64,000 bases of DNA from JAJFHI01 sp050633705 (GCA_050633705.1 JBOEGZ010000009.1:1-64000), one strand, 5' to 3'. Positions 45,687 to 55,674 are shown, counted from the stretch's first letter. Notes: generated from the letters alone by a model not told the origin. Numbers and translations: made by a program.

Positions 45687-46871
45687 ATGAGCAACCATGA
45701 CAAGGACGAGAAAGACAACAACGTCCAGCATACTTTCGGAGCTGGTGCGCATGCCCGTGCCTTGCAAGCGCTAGAGCGGCGAAACCGATTAAGATCTTTG
45801 GCCCCACGTCACGGCATCGACTTTGCTTCAAACGATTATCTTGGCCTTGCCAATTCGCCTGAGCTCATCGCTGCAGCCCAACATGCATTATCGCGCGGTG
45901 TCGCTGTCGGTTCGGGCGGCTCGAGATTGTTGCGGGGAAACACTCGTGAACACGAAGCCCTTGAAGAAGAAGCCGCGCGCTTTTTTGGTAGCGAAGCTGC
46001 GCTCTATTTTAGCAGCGGGTTTGCAGCAAACAGCACGCTTCTAGCAACGTTGCCCCAACGCGGTGATCTTATCATCTACGATGCCCTTATTCACGCCAGT
46101 GCCCGCGATGGCATCGCCGCCAGCCGCGCGCAATCCGTTGAGGTACCACATAACGACGTAAGTGCCATCGAACACGCCATCAAAAAATGGCAGTCAGCCA
46201 ACGCGACAGGTTGTATCTGGATCGCAATTGAAACAATTTACTCGATGGACGGCGATCAGGCGCCGCTAGACGAATTGGTGTCCCTAGCAGACCGCTACAA
46301 TGCCATGCTGCTCTTGGATGAGGCGCACGCTACCGGTATTTATGGTCCCGATGGACGCGGGCTTGGAGCCCATCTCGAGGGGCGCGAAAATATCGTTTTT
46401 TTGCACACGTGCGGAAAAGCACTTGGTGCCATGGGTGCGCTCGTCACTGGTCCGAAAGTTCTCTTAGACTTTATGATCAACCGCTCACGCCCATTCATTT
46501 ACGCCACCGCCCCATCACCATTGATGGCCGCCATTGTCCGCGCCTCTTTAATGCTGACAAAAATGGATCAAGGCCGCCGCGAAAAGCTTCACGAACTTAT
46601 TGTGCATACCGCCAAGCAACTCACAACGCTCAATGACATAAAAATAACGCATAGCCCGATACAACCCATCATTGTTGGTACCGATGCCCGTGCGCTGAAG
46701 CTTGCTCAATCTTTACAGCAAAAAGGTTTTGATGTGCGTGCCGTACGTCCACCCACAGTTCCAGAAGGCACAGCACGCTTGCGCCTCACACTAACGCTCA
46801 ACGCAACAACCGGCGACGTCGATCGTCTCATCGCAAACCTTAAAGATAAGCTGGTGGAGACTGCGGCATGA
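45687..46871 (+). CDS. bioF: 8-amino-7-oxononanoate synthase
   Basis: 394 residues. A PLP enzyme joining pimeloyl thioester and alanine. The block LRSLAPRHGIDFASNDYLGLA opens the catalytic part. GSGGSRLLRGNTREHEALE, LLLDEAHATGIYG (PLP-contacting Asp and His), and THTCGKALGAMGA with the Schiff-base Lys in TCGKALGA are present. A polar N-terminal extension of ~25 residues is present. The stop overlaps the bioD start by four bases (ATGA). Cytoplasmic. Confidence 0.95.
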   Translation: MSNHDKDEKDNNVQHTFGAGAHARALQALERRNRLRSLAPRHGIDFASNDYLGLANSPELIAAAQHALSRGVAVGSGGSRLLRGNTREHEALEEEAARFFGSEAALYFSSGFAANSTLLATLPQRGDLIIYDALIHASARDGIAASRAQSVEVPHNDVSAIEHAIKKWQSANATGCIWIAIETIYSMDGDQAPLDELVSLADRYNAMLLLDEAHATGIYGPDGRGLGAHLEGRENIVFLHTCGKALGAMGALVTGPKVLLDFMINRSRPFIYATAPSPLMAAIVRASLMLTKMDQGRREKLHELIVHTAKQLTTLNDIKITHSPIQPIIVGTDARALKLAQSLQQKGFDVRAVRPPTVPEGTARLRLTLTLNATTGDVDRLIANLKDKLVETAA

Positions 46872-47539
46872 ACAATTCTGCTGTCACCAAAAATGCTGTT
46901 GTTATTGCTGGAACGGATACCGACGTCGGAAAAACGGTTTTCGCAGCAGCGCTCACAGCTGCAAGTGAGGGTTCTTATTGGAAGCCTGTGCAAGCTGGTA
47001 TAGGCCAAACAGATTCAGAAACTGTCTCAACTCTCGCAGGCCTTCCTCCAAGCCGAATTCTTCCCGAAGCTTATCGTCTTATAACGCCATGCTCACCGCA
47101 TCGCGCCGCCGAGATCGACCAGGTCAAAATAGATACCGCAAAACTGAACCCACCAGTTTCGTTTTCTTCAAATCACCTCGTCATTGAATTGGCAGGTGGG
47201 TTGATGGTTCCAATGACCCAGGACGCACTGCAGATTGAATTGCTCGCGCGTTGGAAAATTCCTGTCGTTTTGTGTGCCCGCACGACCTTGGGAACGATCA
47301 ATCATACGCTTTTGTCTGTGTTTGCTTTGCAAGCGTGCAATGTTCCGTTGGTCGGTGTGGCGTTTATTGGCGACTGCGACCCTGGCGCTGAAGAGGCCAT
47401 TGTTTCGTTTGGCGAAACCACACACCTTGGACGCCTGCCCGTGTGTACACCACTGAATGCCACCACGCTTAGACAAGCCTTCGATGCAAATTTTGACGTC
47501 GCACAAATTTTCGCCCCGCCTCAAGGAGCGCTAGCATGA
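46868..47539 (+). CDS. bioD: dethiobiotin synthetase
   Basis: 223 residues. It closes the ureido ring of 7,8-diaminopelargonate with CO2 and ATP. The P-loop-like motif is VIAGTDTDVGKTVFAAAL, with the substrate-side YWKPVQAGI and the PHRAAEIDQV segment, and VIELAGGLMVPM for the Mg/ATP site. Short for the family but complete. Overlaps bioF and bioA by four bases each (ATGA junctions), so translation is coupled along the operon. Confidence 0.95.
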   Translation: MNNSAVTKNAVVIAGTDTDVGKTVFAAALTAASEGSYWKPVQAGIGQTDSETVSTLAGLPPSRILPEAYRLITPCSPHRAAEIDQVKIDTAKLNPPVSFSSNHLVIELAGGLMVPMTQDALQIELLARWKIPVVLCARTTLGTINHTLLSVFALQACNVPLVGVAFIGDCDPGAEEAIVSFGETTHLGRLPVCTPLNATTLRQAFDANFDVAQIFAPPQGALA

Positions 47540-48813
47540 CCTCGGGCGAGAACAATTCAGCCGTCTGGCACCCCTTTACCCAACATGCGACCGCCAAGCC
47601 ACCGCTAAATATTTCGCGGAGCGAAGGCGCTTGGCTTGAGACAAAAGAAGGTCAACGCATTTACGATGCAATCAGCTCCTGGTGGGTCGTCACACATGGG
47701 CACCGTCACCCTAAAATCGTTGAAGCCGTCAAAGCCCAAACAGAAAAACTAGACCAAGTCATTTTCGCAGGCTTCACACATGAACCTGGTGAGCAGTTGG
47801 CGCACCGGCTTGTTACAATCGCTCCTAAAGGACTTTCTCGCGCTTTCTTTGCCGACAGTGGTTCAACAGCCGTTGAAGTTGCGGTGAAGATGGCCTTGGG
47901 CTTCTGGCACAATCTTGGGCAAACGCGCCCAAAGCTTGTTGCCTTTGAACATGCCTATCACGGCGATACGGTTGCAGCGATGTCGGCCGGCGCGCGCGGC
48001 GTCTTTAACACCCCGTATGAACCCTTGTTGTTCGACGTTGAGCGTATTCCATTTCCCGCAGCCGGCCACGAGCAAGCAACCATTGACGCCCTCGAAAACA
48101 TTTGCCGCCAGGGTGGCGTCGCTGGGCTCATCATCGAACCTTTGGTTCTCGGTGCTGGTGGAATGTTAATGTACCCCGCCAGTGTCATCACGGAAATGAA
48201 GCGCGTACTTGACGCCTATGATGTGTTGTTGATCGCTGATGAAGTCATGACTGGCTGGGGTCGCACCGGCACGATGTTTGCGATTGAACAAGCAAATATT
48301 TCGCCTGACATCTTGTGTTCGGCAAAAGGTATAACTGGTGGAATAATACCTCTCGCCGTTACGCTTGCCAGCGATCGCATCTTTGATGCACACTATTCAA
48401 CCGACCGAAAGAAGACCTTTTTTCATTCAAGTTCATACACAGCCAATCCCATTTGCTGCGCTGCTGCCAATGCAAACCTCGACATTTGGGATAACGAACC
48501 CGTCCTCAATCGGATCTCAAACCTAAGTGCGCAACAAAGTGATCATCTGTCACGATTGGCGCAAAACCCGATGGTCGAAAACGCACGCCAATGCGCCACG
48601 CTCACCGCCGTTGATATCGTTACAGGGAATTCTGGTTACATGTCAGAAATCGGGCCAAAAATCATGGCGTTTGCAATCTCTAACGGTGTGCTCATTCGCC
48701 CGCTTGGCAACACTCTTTACCTGATGCCTCCATACTGTACGACGACCAGAGAATTAAAACGGGTCTATGAAGTAATCGATGAGGCGCTCGAAATGATCGG
48801 GAACGAATGCTAA
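47536..48813 (+). CDS. bioA: adenosylmethionine-8-amino-7-oxononanoate transaminase
   Basis: 425 residues. Class III PLP aminotransferase using SAM as amino donor. AVWHPFTQHATAKPPL is the N-terminal BioA signature; ISSWWVVTHGHRHPKI, FADSGSTAVEVAVKMALG, HAYHGDTVAAMSAG, and LLIADEVMTGWGRTGTMFA followed by CSAKGITGGIIPLAVTL with the PLP Lys in SAKG. The 3' end overlaps the start of bioZ. Cytoplasmic. Confidence 0.96.
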   Translation: MTSGENNSAVWHPFTQHATAKPPLNISRSEGAWLETKEGQRIYDAISSWWVVTHGHRHPKIVEAVKAQTEKLDQVIFAGFTHEPGEQLAHRLVTIAPKGLSRAFFADSGSTAVEVAVKMALGFWHNLGQTRPKLVAFEHAYHGDTVAAMSAGARGVFNTPYEPLLFDVERIPFPAAGHEQATIDALENICRQGGVAGLIIEPLVLGAGGMLMYPASVITEMKRVLDAYDVLLIADEVMTGWGRTGTMFAIEQANISPDILCSAKGITGGIIPLAVTLASDRIFDAHYSTDRKKTFFHSSSYTANPICCAAANANLDIWDNEPVLNRISNLSAQQSDHLSRLAQNPMVENARQCATLTAVDIVTGNSGYMSEIGPKIMAFAISNGVLIRPLGNTLYLMPPYCTTTRELKRVYEVIDEALEMIGNEC

Positions 48814-49796
48814 TGCGCGCTGGCACAGAATTTAACGGCTTTGGCTTTGCCGCCCCAGACCGCGTTGTCACAAATCGTGAAATCGAAGCCCAACTTAATC
48901 TCGAGTCCGGCTGGATTGAACGGCGCACAGGGATCTGCGAACGCCGATGGGCATCAGAGGGAGAAAAACTGACTGACCTTGCCACCCGCGCAGGGAAAAT
49001 GGCGCTCGACAATTCCAGCATCGCTAAGGCTGACATCGCTCTGACGTTGCTTGCAACCAGCACACCTGATCATTTGCTGCCGCCATCGGCGCCACTTCTT
49101 GCTGAAAAACTTGGTTTGGGGAATACCGGCGCCATCGATATGGCTGGGGCGTGTGCAGGATTTCTCTATGCGCTGACCCTTGCAGATAGCTTCGCACGTG
49201 TGCATTCCAAATCAGTTTTGATCGTTGCAGCCAACATATTATCTCGGCGCATCAATCCCAAAGAATATGCCAGTGCAGTTTTATTCGCAGACGCAGCCGG
49301 CGCCGTGATCGTATCACCGACAGAGCGCAACAATGCTGGACTGGTTGGTTCCTCGCTCGCAAGTGAAGGCTCCGCCTATGAGCTTATCCAGATCCCCAGC
49401 GGTGGAAGTGCTGAGCCTTTTTCACCGGACCTTGCGCTGGAAGACACCCGCATGACCATGCGCGATGGCAGAACCGTCTTCATCAAAGCCATTGACATGA
49501 TGAGCCAGTCCGCCCTGAGCGCCATTGCGCAGGCAAACCTGACCGCTTCTGACATCGACCATTTCGTCCCCCACCAAGCCAACTCGCGCATCATCAATGC
49601 GATTGCCAACAAACTTGAAATCCCAGATGACGTCGTGTGGTCGACCGTTGGTGAATTCGGAAATTCTTCAGCTGCAACAATTCCGTTTACCTTGGCACGC
49701 GTGGCCCCGTCACGGGGATTGAAGCCAAACCAGAAGATTTTGATGTCAGCCGCCGGCGCAGGCCTTGTTGGAGGGAGCTTGGTGTGGATCACTTAA
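48807..49796 (+). CDS. bioZ: BioZ, FabH-like 3-ketoacyl-ACP synthase for the biotin pathway
   Basis: 329 residues in the KAS III fold. The catalytic triad is Cys in DMAGACAGFLYAL, His in FVPHQANSRI, and Asn in EFGNSSAATIPF. Its place as last gene of bioBFDAZ identifies it as BioZ. In Agrobacterium BioZ condenses glutaryl-CoA with malonyl-ACP, giving a pimelate precursor and bypassing BioC/BioH, neither of which is seen here. Two possible ATGs, 48807 and 48813, lie in ATGCTAATG, overlapping the bioA stop. The operon ends here. Confidence 0.92.
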   Translation: MLMRAGTEFNGFGFAAPDRVVTNREIEAQLNLESGWIERRTGICERRWASEGEKLTDLATRAGKMALDNSSIAKADIALTLLATSTPDHLLPPSAPLLAEKLGLGNTGAIDMAGACAGFLYALTLADSFARVHSKSVLIVAANILSRRINPKEYASAVLFADAAGAVIVSPTERNNAGLVGSSLASEGSAYELIQIPSGGSAEPFSPDLALEDTRMTMRDGRTVFIKAIDMMSQSALSAIAQANLTASDIDHFVPHQANSRIINAIANKLEIPDDVVWSTVGEFGNSSAATIPFTLARVAPSRGLKPNQKILMSAAGAGLVGGSLVWIT

Positions 49797-50030
49797 GGAA
49801 TGGAATGCAAACGAACCACCGCATGCATCACATAGAAATTAACTTTTAAACCTGAGGACACCGAGTTCAATGGCTCAGTTTGGCACTGCTTGCACGCGCC
49901 GGTTCACAATATCGCCGAATGCGATTTGACAAAACAGTCCGCCCTCTGGTCTCGTGCAGAAAATCAACTGTTGTCATAGAATTTGCAGAAGCTCATAACC
50001 CCAATTTTCGTGAATAGGAGACCTCCGCAC

Positions 50031-51761
50031 ATGGTGCGACTTGCCAGACCATTGAGCGAAATATCTGACGACTACGACGTTGTCATTGTTGGCTCCGGCT
50101 ATGGCGGTGGCGTTTCGGCTTCGCGTTTGTCGCGGGCAGGTAAAAAGGTCGCCGTTCTCGAACGTGGTCGCGAGTTTTTAACCGGAGAGTTTCCAGGCCG
50201 CTTTCCAGACCTCAAAAACGAGATGCAGATTACCGGCAAGCTTTTGCGTTCCGGGTCGCGGGCGGCATTGTTTGATGTGCGCGTTGGTGACGATATGCAC
50301 GTCCTCGTTGGCTGCGGTGTTGGAGGCGGCTCACTTGTGAATGCCGGGGTTGCCTTAACGCCAGACGAACGCGTTTTTGCAGATGAAGCTTGGCCTGGCC
50401 AACTTCGCCAAGACGGTCTGCTTGGCGAAGGGTTCACGCGTGCAGAGAAATGGCTCCGCCCAAACATTCATTCTCGCGCCGAGGAGATGACAAAATATAA
50501 AACGTTGGCCAAAGCTGCCAAACAGGTCGGCGAAAAAATGACACCTCCGCGTGTTGTCGTCAGTTTCGATGACAGTGTCAGCTCAGGCGGTGTGGCACAA
50601 CCTGGCTGCACATTGTGTGGCGACTGCTGCGGCGGCTGCAATGTTGGAGCTAAAAATACTGTCGCTCTCACCTACCTCCCCGACGCTATTGCCCACGGTG
50701 GCGAAGTTTTCAGCCATGCAACCGTGCGCACAATCTCAAAAACGCCTGACGGACGCTGGCAAGTCGATATCGTCGAAACAGGAGAAGACCCCGATATCGA
50801 ATCCAACACGCATCGTGTGGTCGCTACCACTGTTATTCTCGCAGCGGGTACGTTAGGTTCAACGGAAATTCTTTTACGCTCTAAGGAAAACGGCCTGGCA
50901 CTGTCAGATCGCTTGGGTAAACGTTTTTCAGCGAACGGTGACATTATCGCGTTTGGCTATGGCGTTCGTGATGACGTCAATGCCGTCGGGCTCGGACATC
51001 CGAAAAAAATCGACGAGTTTGATGTTGGTGCTTCCGTTTCAGGTCAGGTCGAGGTTCGTGATCCAGACAGCCTTGATAACGAGATGAATATTCAAGAGGG
51101 CGTAATGCCTTCTGCGTTGGCACCGATCTTACCCGTCATGTTTGTACCCAATGGGCGCATTCTTGGTGCTTTAAAAAGCCTCATCAATGGTGTCTACAAA
51201 GGACCGTTCGCAAAACTGCAGACATTCTTCGCCGTATCGCATGATAGCGCCAGCGGCGAGTTTTCGCTAGAAAAAGACCGGCTGTCGCTGTCCTGGCCAA
51301 ATGCTAAGGACGAACCGGTATACGCGCGTATGGATGCAAAACTCAAAGAACTCGTCGAAACAGCTGGTGGCAGTTACGTTAAAAACCCACTTGCTGGAAC
51401 CATGATGGGCCACCAACCCGCGACGGCTCATCCGTTGGGCGGTTGTGCCATGGGAACGACTTGCAACGATGGTGTCGTCAATCATAAGAGCCAGGTCTTT
51501 GATACATCGAAAAAGGAGGCCTCAACTGAGGTCCACGAAGGATTGTACGTCATCGACGGATCAATCGTACCGCGCTCCCTCGGGGTCAATCCACTGTTTA
51601 CCATTACGGCTTTGTCAGAACGCGCCATGATCCACTTTGCGCGCGACAACGGCTTGACATTCTCGGCAAATCCGCATGAAGGCCCAGCATTAACTGACGT
51701 TTCAGCGCCAGGCGCGGTTCATGGGAATGCGAGTACGCCTGATAGCTTAACGCCTGCGTGA
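50031..51761 (+). CDS. GMC-type FAD oxidoreductase (cholesterol-oxidase-like group)
   Basis: 576 residues from ATG 50031, with AGGAG ten bases upstream. The FAD-binding motif is YDVVIVGSGYGGGVSASRLS, with the second glycine-rich stretch GCGVGGGSLVNAGVAL. A cysteine cluster CTLCGDCCGGCNVGAKN is typical of this cholesterol-oxidase-like subgroup. The C-terminal active-site block is MGHQPATAHPLGGCAMG and VIDGSIVPRSLGVNPLFTITAL. It oxidises an alcohol or sterol-like substrate that is not identifiable. It stands alone between bioZ (234-base gap) and the tup genes. Confidence 0.88.
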   Translation: MVRLARPLSEISDDYDVVIVGSGYGGGVSASRLSRAGKKVAVLERGREFLTGEFPGRFPDLKNEMQITGKLLRSGSRAALFDVRVGDDMHVLVGCGVGGGSLVNAGVALTPDERVFADEAWPGQLRQDGLLGEGFTRAEKWLRPNIHSRAEEMTKYKTLAKAAKQVGEKMTPPRVVVSFDDSVSSGGVAQPGCTLCGDCCGGCNVGAKNTVALTYLPDAIAHGGEVFSHATVRTISKTPDGRWQVDIVETGEDPDIESNTHRVVATTVILAAGTLGSTEILLRSKENGLALSDRLGKRFSANGDIIAFGYGVRDDVNAVGLGHPKKIDEFDVGASVSGQVEVRDPDSLDNEMNIQEGVMPSALAPILPVMFVPNGRILGALKSLINGVYKGPFAKLQTFFAVSHDSASGEFSLEKDRLSLSWPNAKDEPVYARMDAKLKELVETAGGSYVKNPLAGTMMGHQPATAHPLGGCAMGTTCNDGVVNHKSQVFDTSKKEASTEVHEGLYVIDGSIVPRSLGVNPLFTITALSERAMIHFARDNGLTFSANPHEGPALTDVSAPGAVHGNASTPDSLTPA

Positions 51762-51876
51762 CGGTGATAACGCTAAAAACTATTTGATTTATGGCCACGA
51801 CCAAAGCCCTGGCTCACAACCCAACATCAAGGTAGATTGGCCGTAATTTATTGTCTTGATCCGCGACTGAAAGCCT

Positions 51877-52584
51877 ATGAACGATACAACATCCGTTTTC
51901 TTTCTAGCATTCCAGCTCGTGGTATCGCTTGATGCAACACTTTACGCCATCATTGCCTTATCGCTCGTTGTCTCGTTATCGGCGGTGTTTTTTGGCGCAT
52001 TGTTCGGCATCCCGTTTGGCGCAGCGCTCAGTACGCTCAAGTTTCCTGGTCGCGGCACACTGATCGCGCTCGTCAACGCATTCATGGGCCTGCCCCCAGT
52101 CGTTGTTGGACTGCTGGTCTACATGATGTTGTCACGCTCTGGTCCATTTGGCGTGCTGGGCCTACTCTACACACCGACAGCTATGATCATCGCGCAATCA
52201 ATTCTCGTCATGCCCCTGATTGCAGCACTGTCTCGTCAATTGCTCTCAGATCTCAATGCCGAATACGACGAGTTGTTTCGCTCGCTCCGCCTGACGAAGC
52301 GAAAACGAATTATGGCTCTTATTTGGGATGGACGTTATGGCCTGCTCACAGCGACACTTGCTGGCTTCGGTCGTGCCATCGCTGAAGTTGGCGCCGTAAT
52401 GATTGTCGGTGGAAACATTGAGCATGTCACGCGTGTTATGACAACGACGATTGCACTTGAAACGTCGAAAGGAAATCTCGCTCTGGCTCTCGCGCTCGGA
52501 CTGGTCCTGATTACGATTTCAATTCTTGTAAATGTCGCCTTACTCTCCCTCAACCGTACAGCAAGGCGGTCGGCCTATGCTTAA
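51877..52584 (+). CDS. tupB: tungstate-type ABC transporter permease
   Basis: 235 residues with about five or six membrane spans. The permease EAA-like loop is at ATLAGFGRAIAEVGAVMIVGG; GLPPVVVGLLVYMMLSRSGPFG and SILVMPLIAALSRQL are shared with TupB/WtpB and molybdate permeases. The tungstate assignment rests on the following TupA. It overlaps the ATPase gene by eight bases (tATGctTAA). Confidence 0.88.
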   Translation: MNDTTSVFFLAFQLVVSLDATLYAIIALSLVVSLSAVFFGALFGIPFGAALSTLKFPGRGTLIALVNAFMGLPPVVVGLLVYMMLSRSGPFGVLGLLYTPTAMIIAQSILVMPLIAALSRQLLSDLNAEYDELFRSLRLTKRKRIMALIWDGRYGLLTATLAGFGRAIAEVGAVMIVGGNIEHVTRVMTTTIALETSKGNLALALALGLVLITISILVNVALLSLNRTARRSAYA

Positions 52585-53344
52585 GCGCACAAACGACAAG
52601 AAAAAGAAAAATAAGTCCACGCGATCAACAACAGGCGCGTTATTTCCTCTTGAAGCGAGTGGCATTGGTCTAAGGGCAGATGGAAAAACGCTGCTCGACA
52701 GTATCAGCTTCAAACTGACGGGCGATACAAAGACGGTCATTCTCGGTCCTAACGGCGCGGGTAAAAGTCTATTGTTACGCCTCCTAAATGGACTGCTTAC
52801 GCCAACGTTGGGTACTCTTTCCTGGTCTGGCTGTGCGACAGACGACGCGTTCGGCGATAAATTCGCCTTGGTTTTTCAAAAACCTGTCCTGCTGCGCCGT
52901 TCCGCCGAAGCCAATATTCGCTTCGTCCTTGAAGACCTCACCACGGCCGAACGTGACGAACGCACCAACAATTTACTGCGTCAAGCAGGGCTCACCCAAC
53001 ACGCCAAAACGCCTGCTCGACGACTTTCAGGGGGTGAACAGCAACGCCTCGCCATCGCCCGGGCTCTTGCGACCCAACCTGAAGTTCTTTTCCTAGATGA
53101 ACCTTGCGCCAGTCTCGACCCCTCAGCGACGAAGGCAATTGAGGACCTGATCGAAACAGCGCACTGCGCAGGCACAAAAATCATCATGGTTACGCACGAC
53201 CTTGGCCAAGCAAAGCGCCTTGGCGACGACATCTTGTTTTTACATGGCGGAAAATTGATGGAACACACCAAAGCCGAAGATTTTTTCCCGCGTCCCAAAA
53301 CCACACCCGCGCAGGCTTTCCTGGCCGGCGAGATTGTCATTTAA
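52577..53344 (+). CDS. tupC: tungstate-type ABC transporter ATP-binding protein
   Basis: 255 residues from ATG 52577, inside the permease stop region. A basic N-terminus (KRTNDKKKKNKS) precedes the ATPase domain. Walker A is ILGPNGAGKSLLLRLLNG, the ABC signature is RRLSGGEQQRLAIARALA, Walker B is VLFLDEPCASLD, and the H-loop is IIMVTHDLGQAK. It powers the TupB permease. Cytoplasmic. Confidence 0.9.
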   Translation: MLKRTNDKKKKNKSTRSTTGALFPLEASGIGLRADGKTLLDSISFKLTGDTKTVILGPNGAGKSLLLRLLNGLLTPTLGTLSWSGCATDDAFGDKFALVFQKPVLLRRSAEANIRFVLEDLTTAERDERTNNLLRQAGLTQHAKTPARRLSGGEQQRLAIARALATQPEVLFLDEPCASLDPSATKAIEDLIETAHCAGTKIIMVTHDLGQAKRLGDDILFLHGGKLMEHTKAEDFFPRPKTTPAQAFLAGEIVI

Positions 53345-53390
53345 TCCATCTAAATTTTCCTAACTCAGATAAAAATAATAAAGAACGACC

Positions 53391-54266
53391 ATGCCCAACG
53401 TGACGACGACAACAAAATTTCGAATGGCAATTCTTGGCACCATTTGCCTGCTTGCGACCGCAACTTGCCTGACGCTCTACTCTGGCAAATCTTTTTCTGT
53501 CGACGACGCTGGCTTTATCATTCTTCAATCGACGACCTCGACGGATAACTCTGGGCTGCTAAAAGCGCTACTTCCTAAATTTAAAGAAATAAGTGGTATC
53601 GAAGTTCGCGTTGTTGCTGTTGGCACAGGACAGGCAATTAAAAATGCGATGAATGGCGATGGCGACGTACTGTTGGTCCACGCGAAAGAAGCAGAAGAAA
53701 AATTCGTTGCAGACGGTCACGGTGTGCGACGTACCGACGTCATGTACAACGACTTTGTTCTCGTTGGCCCCAAATCCGATCCAGCAAAGCTCGCAGGAAT
53801 GTCTGATATTATAGCTGCGTTGAAAAAACTTGCTGCGGCCAAAACAGGGTTTGCATCGCGCGGCGACAATTCCGGCACGCATAAAGCTGAATTGCGTTTG
53901 TGGAAGTCTGCCAACATCGACGTCTCCAAGTTCAGCGGTCAATGGTACCGCGCCACAGGTTCTGGGATGGGCGCAACGTTGAACACAAGCATTGGACTTG
54001 GTGCTTATGCGCTGACCGATCGAGCAACTTGGATCGCCTTCAAAAACAAAGCCGAGCATAAGATTGTCGTCGAAGGCGATCAGCGCCTGTTTAATCAATA
54101 CGGTATTATTCTCGTAAATCCATCCAAGCACAAAAACGTCAAAGCCAAAGCTGGTCAGGCTTTCATTGATTGGCTGACAGGAGCGGACGGGCAAGCTGAA
54201 ATTGCGGCATTTAAGGTCAGCGACCAGCAGCTATTTTTCCCGAATGCTCCGCAAAATAACAACTAA
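53391..54266 (+). CDS. tupA: tungstate-type ABC transporter substrate-binding protein
   Basis: 291 residues with an N-terminal hydrophobic export sequence (MAILGTICLLATATCLTLYS). The TupA signature LQSTTSTDNSGLLKALLPKF opens the mature part, followed by VAVGTGQAIKNAMNGDGDVLLVHAKEAE and YNDFVLVGP. SRGDNSGTHKAELRLW is the second anion-binding segment. Tungstate binders of this family use these Thr/Ser residues; molybdate is a weaker alternative. Permease-ATPase-binder order; 46 bases after tupC. Periplasmic. Confidence 0.92.
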   Translation: MPNVTTTTKFRMAILGTICLLATATCLTLYSGKSFSVDDAGFIILQSTTSTDNSGLLKALLPKFKEISGIEVRVVAVGTGQAIKNAMNGDGDVLLVHAKEAEEKFVADGHGVRRTDVMYNDFVLVGPKSDPAKLAGMSDIIAALKKLAAAKTGFASRGDNSGTHKAELRLWKSANIDVSKFSGQWYRATGSGMGATLNTSIGLGAYALTDRATWIAFKNKAEHKIVVEGDQRLFNQYGIILVNPSKHKNVKAKAGQAFIDWLTGADGQAEIAAFKVSDQQLFFPNAPQNNN

Positions 54267-54407
54267 AAATAGGCGCCATCGTGATGGGCAGAAGACGATT
54301 TCATAACTCCAGATTGTCTTACTCTTGCCCGGGCGCAGCTCAACCTGTAGTAACGTAGACAAACGAATAACTACTGGCTCACTTGTTAGCAGGAACACTT
54401 ACGCGCC

Positions 54408-54704
54408 ATGTTGCCTCTTCTCGCATTTATCCGTGACTACATCATCGGGCTCTACATTTACGTCATTTTCGCTTCCGTAATTATGAGTTGGCTCATCGCT
54501 TTCGGCATAATAAACAACGGAAACAACTTCGTTTATTCACTGCAAAAGTCTCTGTATGCCTTAACAGAGCCGGTCTATGCACCCATTCGAAGAATGTTGC
54601 CGGATCTGGGAGGTATTGATATCTCCCCAATCATCGTTCTACTTGGCTGTCTGTTTCTGCAAAATGTTGTTATCAGCGGCTGGCTGATGCCTCTATTTCT
54701 TTAA
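54408..54704 (+). CDS. YggT-family membrane protein
   Basis: 98 residues with two hydrophobic regions (IIGLYIYVIFASVIMSWL and SPIIVLLGCLFLQNVVISGW). The family signature TEPVYAPIRRMLPDLGGIDISP lies between them. YggT proteins are small integral membrane proteins of uncertain role, sometimes linked to osmotic tolerance. folD follows 89 bases downstream on the same strand. Confidence 0.9.
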   Translation: MLPLLAFIRDYIIGLYIYVIFASVIMSWLIAFGIINNGNNFVYSLQKSLYALTEPVYAPIRRMLPDLGGIDISPIIVLLGCLFLQNVVISGWLMPLFL

Positions 54705-54792
54705 TCTCAATCAGGCACGACATCCAATTCAACGCGTCGAACACAGACGTAGAATTCAATAATAAGAAACGCAATAAAAAGGAGTTTTACCG

Positions 54793-55674
54793 ATGACCGC
54801 GAAAATAATTGACGGCAAAGCTGTTGCCGCAGATGTCCGTGCCGAAGTTGCAAACCAGGTCGCAGAGCTGAAATCCAAACACGGTCTTATGCCCGGTCTC
54901 GCCGTGGTGCTCGTTGGCGAAGACCCTGCAAGCCAAGTCTACGTCCGCAACAAAGGTCGCCAAACCGAAGAAGTCGGGATGGCGTCTTTCGAGCACAAGC
55001 TGCCTGATAGCACCAGCGAAACTGACCTTCTCGCACTCGTCGAGAAACTGAACAATGACGACAGCGTCAACGGAATACTGGTTCAATTGCCATTGCCAGA
55101 CCACGTGAATGCCGAGAAGGTTCTCAATGCCATCGACCCGGCGAAAGACGTGGACGGATTCCATCCAACGAACGTCGGCAAGCTTTGGATTGGAGAGCGC
55201 GCTCTGGCACCTTGCACACCAACCGGTTGCATTATTCTTGCAAAAGCCGCCGTCCCAGAACTGTCTGGCATGAACGCGGTTGTTGTTGGGCGCTCCAACA
55301 TCGTTGGCAAACCGATGGCACAACTTCTGTTGCGCGAAAATTGCACGATTACAATTGCCCATTCACGTACACGCGATCTTCCAGGCGTTGTGAAACAAGC
55401 CGACCTGGTTGTAGCCGCCGTCGGAATCCCTGAATTCGTTAAGGGCGACTGGATCAAACCAGGTGCTGTTGTCATTGACGTTGGCATCAACCGCATCCCA
55501 AAAGACGATGGCAAAACGCGCCTCGTCGGAGATGTCGCCTACGATGAGGCGGCAAAATTTGCCAGTGCGATTACACCGGTTCCAGGCGGTGTCGGACCCA
55601 TGACGATTGCTTGTCTGCTACGCAACACTGTCGAAGCTGCATGTATGCAAAAAGGCCTTCCAGCTATCGGCTAG
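54793..55674 (+). CDS. folD: bifunctional methylenetetrahydrofolate dehydrogenase / cyclohydrolase
   Basis: 293 residues with AAGGAG ahead of ATG 54793. It interconverts 5,10-methylene- and 10-formyl-THF. The catalytic Lys is in YVRNKGRQTEEVG, followed by ILVQLPLPDHV, PAKDVDGFHPTNVGKL, and the NADP site VVVGRSNIVGKPMAQLL. PVPGGVGPMTIACLL closes the protein. Cytoplasmic. Confidence 0.96.
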   Translation: MTAKIIDGKAVAADVRAEVANQVAELKSKHGLMPGLAVVLVGEDPASQVYVRNKGRQTEEVGMASFEHKLPDSTSETDLLALVEKLNNDDSVNGILVQLPLPDHVNAEKVLNAIDPAKDVDGFHPTNVGKLWIGERALAPCTPTGCIILAKAAVPELSGMNAVVVGRSNIVGKPMAQLLLRENCTITIAHSRTRDLPGVVKQADLVVAAVGIPEFVKGDWIKPGAVVIDVGINRIPKDDGKTRLVGDVAYDEAAKFASAITPVPGGVGPMTIACLLRNTVEAACMQKGLPAIG

